Origin: JBCBRD01 sp039819785
Lineage (GTDB): Bacteria > Pseudomonadota > Alphaproteobacteria > Rhizobiales > Hyphomicrobiaceae
Assembly (NCBI GenBank): GCA_039819785.1
Contig: JBCBRH010000008.1
Span: 1 to 64,000, forward strand
Direction of reading: 5' to 3'
Length of the DNA: 64,000 bases
Shown: positions 1 to 8,093 of the stretch, in pieces
How positions within the stretch are numbered: position 1 is the first letter of the stretch
Layout of the letters: each line of letters opens with the position of its first letter
The notes under the pieces: model-generated
What the model was told of the DNA's origin: nothing
Database searches by the model: none
The model's input: only the letters and a program-made list of their open reading frames with translations
Program-made: the position numbers and the translations under genes

Positions 1-237
1 CAGATCATTCCCGAACTGACCACCAGTTCACTTAATCGGTCTTACGGGCCGTCAAAAGATGCTCCGCATCCCACACGTTTGTCACCTATTCTCCACCAAG
101 AGAACTTCGGCCTGATCGATGTGAACTGGGATCAGCGCACGATCGTGCTTTCACTTCGGGGTATGGTGGGCGAGTACCTCGCCTCTGAACGCTTCAGCTT
201 TGCGCGGCTTGGCGTTGATGCCCCGCCCGTTCCCTGA
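1..237 (+). CDS. C-terminal fragment, probable PhoD-like metallophosphatase
   Basis: The reading frame is open from the left edge and stops at a TGA at 235-237, giving 78 residues without a start. The segment ENFGLIDVNWDQRTIVLSLRG resembles the closing beta strands of PhoD-like (alkaline phosphatase D) metallophosphatases, where an NFG(L/V)I(E/D)-D-W motif is followed by alternating hydrophobic strands. No catalytic residue is present, so the family rests on this tail alone. It lies on the same strand as the patatin-like gene 212 bases downstream, but nothing shows that they are co-transcribed. Confidence 0.45.
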   Translation, partial: QIIPELTTSSLNRSYGPSKDAPHPTRLSPILHQENFGLIDVNWDQRTIVLSLRGMVGEYLASERFSFARLGVDAPPVP

Positions 238-448
238 CATCTAACATGATGGCCCGATGACCTGCTGAGGTCTGAATTGAAAGTGTCCGGCTCGATCGCC
301 AACACTGTTGTATCTTTGCAGAATTATTGTGCGCTGCGATAATGACACGTTGGCGCGTGCGTAACACCTCGCTATGGTTACGCTCTTGCCGGATGTCTCG
401 TGTGCTACGACAAAGCCGGGATACAGGGCATGCAAGCGGGGGCAGCCA

Positions 449-1573
449 ATGCGACTTTTCGGCCGATCTCGACCACTTAATCTCGCTCTCCAGGGCGGGG
501 GCGCTCATGGTGCCTACACGTGGGGCGTTTTGGACCGGCTGTTGGAAGACGATCGCGTCGAACCAGGCTGGCTTAGTGGGACGAGTTCTGGATCAGTGAA
601 TGCCGCCGCATTGGCTTCCGGTTGGACGCTGGGCGGGCGCGATAAGGCGCGTGAAGTTCTGGCGGGCGTCTGGAAGGATATCGCGGGTGCTGGTGTGCCC
701 GATTTTGTGAAGCTGAACCCGTTTTACAGCACCTTGAGCCGGTCCTCGACCATGGCTCAGATGGCGAGCATGTTTTCGCCTTACGATTTCAATCCGATGG
801 GGTTTGACCCACTGCGGTCCGTGCTGGAAACGTGGATTGATTTCAAGGCCATCCGGCAACGGTCTTCGATAGAACTTATTATTCCGGCAACCGATGCGAG
901 AACGGGGCAGGCGCGGTTCTTCAACACGCGCGAGATCAGCGTCGAAACAGTCATGGCGTCGTCGTGTTTGCCAGCGCTTCATCAGGCTGTTGAAATCGAT
1001 GGTGAGAGCTATTGGGATGGCGGGTTCAGCTCTAATCCCGATGTGCTTGGACTGGCAAAAGCAAGTCCGGTTCGCGATACCATGATCGTGCAGTTGACAC
1101 CGTTGAAGCGCGCACAGGTGCCAACCAATTCGCATGGCATTTCAGACCATGTCTACCATCTCGCATTTCTGGCTCCGCTCATTCGCGACATTGAGATCAT
1201 CGAGAACTGCCGTGAAGCGTGTGGCGGGGGGCTTGGGATCATGCCGCGTTCGTCTGGGCCGGGGCGGGTTGCTGATCATCGGTTCCACGTTATTGATGCC
1301 ACGCCACACACGGTTTCGATGGACTGGTCGAGCAAGGTGAACCCGGAGTGGGACACGTTCCAAAAGCTGTTCGAAGCCGGGCGTGAAGATGCAACGGCCT
1401 GGCTTGAAAAATATTTCAACGATATCGGGCGTCGCGAGACCATCGATCTGAGGAAACACTTCCTTGCCAGGTCGGATGTTCCAGCCCTGACGCTTCCGAA
1501 GCCGCCTGGCGAAATTGACGACGATGGACACGACGCGGCCATGGGGACTGTCATGGCCGGCAACGCGCCTTGA
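449..1573 (+). CDS. Patatin-like phospholipase
   Basis: A 374-residue serine acyl hydrolase of the patatin family, expected to cleave acyl esters of phospholipids with a Ser-Asp dyad. The oxyanion loop GGGAHG is near residue 16, the nucleophile elbow GTSSGSV near residue 45, and the catalytic Asp motif DGG(F)SSNP near residue 190. No clear signal peptide is seen, so it is probably cytoplasmic or membrane-associated. The ATG at 449 was chosen because it puts the oxyanion loop about 15 residues from the N-terminus, as usual, and follows a G-rich stretch; an in-frame ATG at 374 would add 25 unlikely residues. The length fits bacterial one-domain patatins. Confidence 0.88.
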   Translation: MRLFGRSRPLNLALQGGGAHGAYTWGVLDRLLEDDRVEPGWLSGTSSGSVNAAALASGWTLGGRDKAREVLAGVWKDIAGAGVPDFVKLNPFYSTLSRSSTMAQMASMFSPYDFNPMGFDPLRSVLETWIDFKAIRQRSSIELIIPATDARTGQARFFNTREISVETVMASSCLPALHQAVEIDGESYWDGGFSSNPDVLGLAKASPVRDTMIVQLTPLKRAQVPTNSHGISDHVYHLAFLAPLIRDIEIIENCREACGGGLGIMPRSSGPGRVADHRFHVIDATPHTVSMDWSSKVNPEWDTFQKLFEAGREDATAWLEKYFNDIGRRETIDLRKHFLARSDVPALTLPKPPGEIDDDGHDAAMGTVMAGNAP

Positions 1574-1597
1574 AACCCACCGCGGCCGGTGACCTGT

Positions 1598-2584
1598 TCA
1601 ACTCTCCTCGCGCGTCAGCCTGGCATGTTGCTGTGTGTCGGGGGCGACGACAATTCCGATTAGTCGCCACAGGCCATTACGCACCTTGAATCGCATGTCG
1701 AATTTCACAGGTGAGGTGTTCGTTGCAAACTGGCCTGAGATCCGCAACGGTTCGCCTGTCTTGCGCAGAATCGTTGGTTCCAGGCTGAGCGGCTGAACGG
1801 CTGCAAATGTGAGATCGACACCTGACTTGCGCAAAGACCCGAAAATTGATGCAAGTTTTTCGGGCGGGTTTTGACGCTGAAAAACCGGGTCCGATAGGTG
1901 ATGAAGAACCGTGTAGTTTCCAGTTCGGATCGCATGATCAAGCGCAATCAATGTCGACCGAGCGAGAAACATGTTGCGCTGTTTGAGGGTGTTCAAACCG
2001 CTCCCGGCGCCGCCAACAACACTCCATCCGCCACTTGAAAACACTTGGTTGATGCTATTCCAGCTGGCCCATGAGTGCTCTCTTACCTGATTTGGAAATG
2101 GGAGCTGCCTGTCGTTGCCATGTGTGAAAGCCAGAATACCCGTTGCGCTTAGGACCACGAGGGCCATGAAACCGATGACATGCGCGGCACGTGGTAACGG
2201 CGGGCGCCGTTGCTGAGGGGATGTGAGTCCGCCAGAAGCGGTTCGTGCACGCGTTTCTTCGATGTTTCGGACAATGGACGGGAACTCAGGCGGGTGGATT
2301 CCTGAGTACCGCAAATCCGCTGAACGCAAATCCAGCTGTCTTAAATCCGGATGAGTCGCATCGCGCACCTTCTCGTCTCTAGCGTGTGGTTGCGCATAAT
2401 GCCGACTGTGGTCGCGACCATTGGCATTGGCAGGATGTGCCGGTTCTGGACGCATGTTTGCGTGAGCGTGCTGTCGGGCCATGTGGGGTGTTGGGCGGGC
2501 TGATTTGTGGTCGGGCCTTTGGCGCATGGTCTGCGTCATTGAGCGCTGTGTGGGAATAGGTGGTGGGGTCAATCGCGTTACCAT
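1598..2584 (-). CDS. Single-pass membrane protein with NTF2/SnoaL-like C-terminal domain
   Basis: A 328-residue protein of unknown function. The first ~130 residues are rich in His, Arg, Pro and Ala and look disordered and cytoplasmic. One membrane helix follows (around HVIGFMALVVLSATGILAF), then a C-terminal domain of about 130 residues with the helix and strand pattern of NTF2/SnoaL-like folds (LDHAIRTGNYTVLHHL, then alternating strands ending in W-R-L-I-G-I). Its ATG at 2584 overlaps the stop of the upstream trimeric autotransporter gene (ATGGTAA), so translation is probably coupled. It could help secrete or assemble the adhesin, but that is inference from position only. Confidence 0.65.
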   Translation of the reverse strand: MVTRLTPPPIPTQRSMTQTMRQRPDHKSARPTPHMARQHAHANMRPEPAHPANANGRDHSRHYAQPHARDEKVRDATHPDLRQLDLRSADLRYSGIHPPEFPSIVRNIEETRARTASGGLTSPQQRRPPLPRAAHVIGFMALVVLSATGILAFTHGNDRQLPFPNQVREHSWASWNSINQVFSSGGWSVVGGAGSGLNTLKQRNMFLARSTLIALDHAIRTGNYTVLHHLSDPVFQRQNPPEKLASIFGSLRKSGVDLTFAAVQPLSLEPTILRKTGEPLRISGQFATNTSPVKFDMRFKVRNGLWRLIGIVVAPDTQQHARLTREES

Positions 2585-4773
2585 GTCAGTTGCATCCCTA
2601 CGCGGCCGCCGATCGTGCCGTCTTCGCCAAAGCCGATCCCGCCAGCGATCGCCCACCGTTCACCGCTGCCAAATGTATTGCTGTCGAGAACCTGGATCCC
2701 GGTGATGCCGAGTGCGTGATAGCCTTCAAAGTTGCCCCAGTTCAGGCGCAGGCCGCTCAGATTTCCAGCCGCGAGCACCGGGTCTTCCATCGAGAGGGCG
2801 ACGGCGACACCGCTCAATGCCTTTTCGGTTTTGCGTGTGTTTTCGCGGATGCGATTGTCGAACCCCGATACCGTTTGGCCAAGTGAAGCGACCTGCGTTT
2901 CAGCGCCCACGATGCGCTCATCGAAGGTATCGATACGCGATTTGTTGTCGGCAATGCCTTGGGTGTTCTTGCTGATGCTGCCTTCGTTGTTTGTAATCCG
3001 CGTCGTGTTGTTCGTGATGTTCGTCTCATTGGTGCCGACGCGATTTCCGAGGGCGTCGATGTCCGTCCGGTTGGTGGTCACCCGCCCGTCGATGTTGGTA
3101 ATGCGGGTTGTGTTCGCTCCGATGGTGCCGGTGTTGTTTGTGATGTTTGTCGTGTTTGTTGAAATGTTGGTTTCATTCGACCCCACGCGGCCTTGGAGAT
3201 CTGTGATGTCACCAGTGTTCTGGGTGATGCGACCATCGAACGTTGACACGGTCGTCGCCACACTTGTAACGCGCTGATCCAGGTTGGTGATATTGGTCGT
3301 GTTGCTGGAGATGTTGGTCTCGTTGGTTCCAACACGCGTTCCAAGCGTGTCAATGTCCGTGCGGTTTGTTGTGACCCTGCCATCGATACTGGTGACGTTG
3401 GTTTCGTTCGCGGCGATGCGTGAGGTGTTCGCGCCGATTGTGCTCGTGTTGTTCGAGATGTTGGTTTCATTCGTTGTCACGCGCCCGGTGAGGTTTGAAG
3501 TGTCCGTCGTGTTCGTGGCAATCGCGCTCGTATTGTCGGCGACGCTTTGAAACAAAGCCCCGCCATCGGATGCAATGTTTCCGGACGTGTCGACGGTGAC
3601 GAGCCCCAATGCGCCAGATTGGGCGTTCAGGCTGGCCATGCTCGTCAGGCCGGTGAAGGTGTAGGTGTTGGTCGTCGTTCCAAAGACCTGCTGGTTGTCT
3701 CGCAAAGCGGTTGCGCCTGCTCCAAATGATGATGCATTCGCGAAGTCTGCGGCCGCACCTGAACCGATTGCCGTGGCGTTGGTTCCGGCTGCGGACGCAG
3801 TTGAACCATATGCACTGCTGTTGGTCCCCGTTGCTCTGGCGTCAGCACCGGTGACGGAGGCGAGCGCACCTGATGCGAGGCTATTGTTGCCAAGTGCGGT
3901 AGCGGCTTCACCGTTCGCCGTTGCGTCCCGTCCAAATGCCGAGGCGCGGTCGCTGGTGGCGCGGCTTCCTTCACCGGCGGCGATGGCCCCTATCCCTTGG
4001 GCGCGTGCATCGTGGCCATAGGCGGTTGAAAAATCTGCGGTGGCTCTAGAGGTGGTGCCAAGGGCGGTCGTATCTGCGGCTGATGCGGACGCGGCGCGGC
4101 CGACGGCTGTTGAGTTCTCACCGACGGCCTGGGCGGCATTGCCGATTGCGGTTGCGTTTGAACCGTTGCTGACGGCAGCGTTGCCGATGGCGGTTGCATT
4201 CACGCTGCTGGCGATGGCATTGGACCCGACCGAAGTGGCGTTGGTTCCCGTGGCAAGGGCTGCAGCACCCACGGCCGTTGCGTTGCCACTGGTGGCCGAT
4301 GAGGAATCGCCGATTGCGGTGGCGTTCCCACCGAGCGCTTCGGCGCGGCTGCCGATTGCAACTGTGTTGGCATCGCCTGCTGTTGCCAATGCACCAACGG
4401 CCACGGCCTGGACGCCGGATGCCTCAGCCTCGTTTCCGAAAGCCGCGGAACTGGTTCCGCTGGCATTGACGTCAGTTCCGCAGGCTGTGGCTTGCGCTGC
4501 AGCCGTCGCGTTGCCGAACATGCCGCCAAACTCCTGGCAGACAAACTGCGCCTGGGCCGGCCGCATGGGCAACATCAGCGACAGGGTTATGACGGCGGTT
4601 GTTGTATGAAGCGTGAGAGCTACTGAGCGCTCGATCGGGCGCTTTGCTCTGGTCATTGGCCGGCTGCTGTCGGAGCTTTGACCGCCGACGCGACCAATGA
4701 ATGGCCGGGCTGTGTTATGCACAAACTTACTCCGAAATGATCGGCCCGAAGCGGCTTTGGCCGAAAAACGCAT
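2578..4773 (-). CDS. YadA-like trimeric autotransporter adhesin (type Vc)
   Basis: A 731-residue outer-membrane adhesin. A long basic N-terminus leads into a signal peptide ending at AQA near residue 75. Residues ~108-357 are a YadA-type head of exact 14-residue repeats (for example NATAIGNAAVSNGS). Residues ~410-645 form a stalk of 7-residue repeats with Ile/Val first and often Asn fourth (ISSNTTN, ITNNTGT), the N@d coiled-coil pattern. The last ~80 residues are the YadA anchor and end in the aromatic signature QLTW. The start at 4773 gives an extended signal peptide and lies next to AT-rich DNA at 4790-4840 that is a likely promoter; a shorter start at 4656 is possible. No cysteine occurs in head or stalk. 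It is coupled to the downstream membrane protein gene. Confidence 0.9.
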   Translation of the reverse strand: MRFSAKAASGRSFRSKFVHNTARPFIGRVGGQSSDSSRPMTRAKRPIERSVALTLHTTTAVITLSLMLPMRPAQAQFVCQEFGGMFGNATAAAQATACGTDVNASGTSSAAFGNEAEASGVQAVAVGALATAGDANTVAIGSRAEALGGNATAIGDSSSATSGNATAVGAAALATGTNATSVGSNAIASSVNATAIGNAAVSNGSNATAIGNAAQAVGENSTAVGRAASASAADTTALGTTSRATADFSTAYGHDARAQGIGAIAAGEGSRATSDRASAFGRDATANGEAATALGNNSLASGALASVTGADARATGTNSSAYGSTASAAGTNATAIGSGAAADFANASSFGAGATALRDNQQVFGTTTNTYTFTGLTSMASLNAQSGALGLVTVDTSGNIASDGGALFQSVADNTSAIATNTTDTSNLTGRVTTNETNISNNTSTIGANTSRIAANETNVTSIDGRVTTNRTDIDTLGTRVGTNETNISSNTTNITNLDQRVTSVATTVSTFDGRITQNTGDITDLQGRVGSNETNISTNTTNITNNTGTIGANTTRITNIDGRVTTNRTDIDALGNRVGTNETNITNNTTRITNNEGSISKNTQGIADNKSRIDTFDERIVGAETQVASLGQTVSGFDNRIRENTRKTEKALSGVAVALSMEDPVLAAGNLSGLRLNWGNFEGYHALGITGIQVLDSNTFGSGERWAIAGGIGFGEDGTIGGRVGMQLTW

Positions 4774-4901
4774 TCGCTGAACTCTTGAACTAAATTCAAC
4801 TAGAAATTGTTTAATATTCTCTTAAAATTATTTCTGGTTGAGTTGCCAGGCGCACGTTTCCTGCCGGGCGCTCCGACGCGCGGGATGGCGTTCAAAAGGT
4901 T

Positions 4902-5699
4902 TTATGCAGACGCTTTTGGTTTGCTGATCAGCTTGGCATAACCGTCGTCCACGACCTCGCTGAGCATTTTGGCGTAGGCCGGATACCTGCCGTGATCGGT
5001 GGTGATGGTGCCGAACATATCGTCCGGCTCATCGTTTTCGTCGGCAGACAGTTTGTAGACGATGGGCGCTGACACCGGGAGAAGCATTGCACCTTGCCGG
5101 TTCAATGTCGTGATGATCCCGCGCAGATGTCCCATCTCATCGATTTGCGACAGCATCACCATGCGCATCGCGCCTTTGGTCAGTGACACAAGATGTATGA
5201 ATGGCGACGACGTGGGGACGTAGACCCGACCGCGGTGTTGATACTTTGCATCCGGGCGATCGAATTCCTCAAAAACGAGGCTCGGCCAATCGGGGTCCCA
5301 GGTGATCTTCGTGCGGTACGCGATAATCGTGTCGGGTTTCGAAAACGCCGGGCGGACAGTCAGGAACGATCCGATGTAATGATCGACGGCAGCCTGCGTA
5401 TAGGCGCCCATGTAAACCGGCGCTGCGATGCCGCCGTCGCCGCGCAACTCCATCGGCCCGGATATGGTCGTGCCGGTCCAGGCGTCTTTGACGGTTTGGA
5501 AGTCGAGGCTGAGAACGGTACACACGTCAAAGAGTGTCTGATCGCGCACCGCGCGACCGGCCAGCAGGTTTTGCACCGTCTTTTCATGGCAGGCAGCTTC
5601 TTCTGCAAGCAGGGCCTGCGTAATCTTCTTCTCGACCATTGCCATGCGGATCATCGCAAGGGCGGTGGCGCGGTCCTGAGGGCTTTCGTGTTCGTCCAT
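4902..5699 (-). CDS. XRE-family helix-turn-helix regulator
   Basis: A 265-residue DNA-binding protein. Residues ~12-65 form a Cro/C1-type helix-turn-helix (KKITQALLAEEAACHEKTVQNLLAG). The rest, about 190 residues, holds mixed alpha/beta sequence with no recognised ligand-binding motif; similar long C-terminal regions occur in alphaproteobacterial XRE proteins of unknown signal. The ATG at 5699 gives a natural N-terminus; a TTG at 5756 would add 19 residues. Upstream, 5762-5776 carries two TTATC pentamers one helical turn apart, which could be its own operator. The regulated genes are unknown. Confidence 0.75.
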   Translation of the reverse strand: MDEHESPQDRATALAMIRMAMVEKKITQALLAEEAACHEKTVQNLLAGRAVRDQTLFDVCTVLSLDFQTVKDAWTGTTISGPMELRGDGGIAAPVYMGAYTQAAVDHYIGSFLTVRPAFSKPDTIIAYRTKITWDPDWPSLVFEEFDRPDAKYQHRGRVYVPTSSPFIHLVSLTKGAMRMVMLSQIDEMGHLRGIITTLNRQGAMLLPVSAPIVYKLSADENDEPDDMFGTITTDHGRYPAYAKMLSEVVDDGYAKLISKPKASA

Positions 5700-5806
5700 G
5701 GTGGGATGTGTGCCGTTGGTCTCGTTACCGTCCACGACACCTTGCCCCGCAGGCAAACCGTTATCCAGTGTTATCTATAATTGCTGGTTCTTGCGGGTCG
5801 TCCAGA

Positions 5807-6625
5807 TCATTGGACCGGATCGGTCTCATCGGACAGCGCGCCATACACGACGGCTGCAAAGGCGGTTGGTATCAAACCGAAGTAAAGCGTCACCGTATCA
5901 ACGAGGGCGGTGGTCAAGGCAAAAGCCGTTCGGTCCGTGGGTGGCCCGTCTGAGGACGTGTTCGGGTCTAAGATGACGATGGCCGCAGCCGCTAAGATCG
6001 GTAGCGCCCAGGTGAGGCAGCTGCCAACCAAGAGCCGCCAGAAAAGACCGCTCGACAGGGTCCAGGTTTGCGACATGCTGCTTGCGCGCTCATCACACGC
6101 GATGGCGGGGAACAGCGGCAGCAGGCGGACCGCGATCCAGACTGCCATTACCAGAGACGTCAATGTCATGACCAGAGCAACGAACGGCGGTCCGTTGGTG
6201 TCCATCAACATACGTGTCAGGGTCAGAACGGGAAGAATGCTCATCAGCGTCAAGAAAAGGGCTGCTGCGAAGTAGGTCTGCACGATGGGATCAAGCCGCA
6301 ACATGGGTGCATGGGCGACAGGTTCGTCCAGAAGGATCGCGCGGTGCCAGTTCACGGCGATTGATGCGCCGGCCAAGGTCACCAAGACGGTGCTGACGAG
6401 AAATGTGACTTCGTAGGCGTGGCTGGGTTCAGGCCAACTGGTCACTTCGGCAGGCCAGATACACCAATACAGTGTGGCGTTGATCAAGAACACCAGCAGC
6501 ATCCAAACCGACGACATTCTGAGAAGCACAATGGCGTTTTGAAAAAACAGCTGATGTGCCTTCACCGTCAGGCTGAGGATTGGCAGTTTGGGCTTGTGGA
6601 GGGACGTCGTCGTGGTGACGGTCAT
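5807..6625 (-). CDS. Polytopic inner-membrane protein, unknown function
   Basis: A 272-residue membrane protein with about six hydrophobic segments, including VWMLLVFLINATLYWCIW, a pair around VTFLVSTVLVTLAGASIAV and FAAALFLTLMSILPVLTL, and SCLTWALPILAAAAIVIL. No transporter or enzyme motif was recognised. The ATG at 6625 was preferred to an upstream in-frame start at 6742, which would add 39 non-membrane residues of poor composition. It lies on the same strand as rlpA upstream but is separated from it by a terminator, so it is probably transcribed separately. Confidence 0.65.
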   Translation of the reverse strand: MTVTTTTSLHKPKLPILSLTVKAHQLFFQNAIVLLRMSSVWMLLVFLINATLYWCIWPAEVTSWPEPSHAYEVTFLVSTVLVTLAGASIAVNWHRAILLDEPVAHAPMLRLDPIVQTYFAAALFLTLMSILPVLTLTRMLMDTNGPPFVALVMTLTSLVMAVWIAVRLLPLFPAIACDERASSMSQTWTLSSGLFWRLLVGSCLTWALPILAAAAIVILDPNTSSDGPPTDRTAFALTTALVDTVTLYFGLIPTAFAAVVYGALSDETDPVQ

Positions 6626-6837
6626 TCGGGTCTTGTTGTAAGGCCGTTTGGTTGGCTGGTTGGCAACGGGCCATGCGCTCAGAATGCGAGGGCTTGAGCA
6701 TGGCGATTGCCTCACCTTGTGGCACAGCCAAAGCCAAAGCAAAACAGTCCAGGACCGGCTTTGAGCAGTCCCGCGATGTCTAAAGTGTTGAGAACGTCGT
6801 GTCGTGCCCCAGCAGGAGACGATCGGGCTGTTGAGAC

Positions 6838-6869
6838 CAGAAAAAAGGCGGAGCTTGTGCCCCGCCTTT
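6838..6869 (-). terminator. Rho-independent terminator after rlpA
   Basis: On the minus strand AAAGGCGG (6869-6862) pairs with CCGCCTTT (6851-6844) around a 10-base loop and runs into a T-rich tail. It lies about 70 bases past the rlpA stop. Confidence 0.8.
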
Positions 6870-6939
6870 GGTCATTGTCTTTTTGTGATGTGTCGCGCTG
6901 CGAACAGCGTGACGCCGGTAAGAAAAAGCCAGCCTGAGC

Positions 6940-7470
6940 TCAGCTCTTGCCGAGGATGTCCACGCGGACACGTGCGATGCCTGAGCCCTGCATACCGATG
7001 ACACCGGCAGCGCGCTTGGAAAGATCGATGATCCGGCCTTTGATGTAGGGGCCGCGATCGTTGATGCGGACCACGACCGACCGGCCATTGCGCAAATGCG
7101 TCACCCGAACGCGCGTTCCAAAAGGAAGCGTTTTGTGGGCGGCGGTCAAAGCATTAGGATTGAAGTAGCCACCGGAGGCGACTTTCTGCGGCTGCCAATA
7201 GTATGACGCAATACCTGTCTGGTAGTGGCGGCCCTTCGATGATCCGGCATAGGCAGAGCGCTTGGCTTTTTTCTTGGCCTGGTGGGACCGTTTGCTGGTC
7301 GTGTAGCGCTTCTTGGCAGACTTTTTGTTGTGGTATTTCTTATAGTTGCCGTTGTTGTATTTCGAGCAAGCCGCAGCACTTCCCTTGCATGTGTAGCCTG
7401 CTGATGCCGCGCTGGCCTGTAGGGGCAAAAACGCAAAAGCTGCCAAAGCCACAGCCATAATAATTTTCAT
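6940..7470 (-). CDS. rlpA: RlpA-family septal ring lytic transglycosylase-like protein
   Basis: A 176-residue exported protein. The signal peptide ends at LQASA near residue 21. A Lys/Ser/Tyr-rich linker (~residues 35-80) precedes the double-psi beta-barrel, marked by TGIASYYW, ALTAAHKTLPFGTRVRV and VRINDRGPY-KGRIIDLS. In this family the Asp of NDRGP and the His of AAHK are central to cleavage of denuded glycan strands during cell separation. There is no SPOR domain, so septal targeting by that route is absent. The ATG at 7470 has AGGAG nine bases upstream. The gene is followed by its own terminator. Confidence 0.88.
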   Translation of the reverse strand: MKIIMAVALAAFAFLPLQASAASAGYTCKGSAAACSKYNNGNYKKYHNKKSAKKRYTTSKRSHQAKKKAKRSAYAGSSKGRHYQTGIASYYWQPQKVASGGYFNPNALTAAHKTLPFGTRVRVTHLRNGRSVVVRINDRGPYIKGRIIDLSKRAAGVIGMQGSGIARVRVDILGKS

Positions 7471-8093
7471 GTCGTCCAACTCCTGTTCGAGACGACCGCA
7501 TCGAGCCATTCAAGCCTTCATCCGCTGCGGGACCTCTGCTGCCACACGGCGATGCCGCTTCGTCTAAAAGCGGGCCGTAGTACAGCATCGGCCTTCCCAT
7601 TGTGATGCCAAGGCGAGGCGCATGTTGGCCGTATTTAAGCTGCGGGAACGCCTGTTGACGGTTGCACCCTCTGGACGCCTCGCAGCCTGCGTGGACTAAC
7701 GCCGCGGCTCTTTAAGGGTCAAACTCAAATATTGTGATGTTTGTTGCATATTGCGCTTCAGGTGATTGAAAAGACTGAATTATTCTTGATTTTGATGTGA
7801 GGATGTTGCGACGGTGCGCCGCAAGACATGCAGCATAGTACATGCCCATGCCGGAGTGGTTTGAGCGCTTGAATACCCGCCGATGTCGTAGCACGCCGTA
7901 ACCGCGTACCTGTTGGACATGATTGGGCGATGTCTGGACAAAGCCCGCGACAAGCGATTGCTGAGCGTATTCAGATGTAGGCAGCCCATGCTGTCACAAA
8001 ACCTGATGTAGACATGACCTAAAGGGTCATGTTGATGGATGCCGGGCCAACAATCCTGGGCGGCTCCAGACTGTTTCATTCAAGGCCGTACAC
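7471..8093. other. 623-base intergenic region between rlpA and chrA
   Basis: Divergent upstream region holding the promoters of rlpA and the chromate transporter gene. An AT-rich stretch at 7715-7800 and one palindrome at 8012-8032 (listed separately) stand out. Short open frames here have no ribosome-binding site or credible composition, so I call no gene. Confidence 0.6.
8012..8032. promoter_or_regulatory. Perfect palindrome upstream of chrA
   Basis: ACATGACC and GGTCATGT are exact inverted repeats of 8 bases separated by TAAAG, ending 61 bases before the chrA start. The size and symmetry suit a dimeric repressor site. Which protein binds is unknown; no regulator is encoded beside it. Confidence 0.4.

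Noticed and set aside
2732..3277. Plus-strand open frames opposite the adhesin stalk and head
   Set aside because: The repeats of the adhesin keep the opposite strand free of stops. The translated sequences are Val/Met-rich repeats without a start signal.
7780..8079. 99-codon minus-strand frame between rlpA and chrA
   Set aside because: No ribosome-binding site, motif or signal peptide; it crosses the palindrome upstream of chrA.
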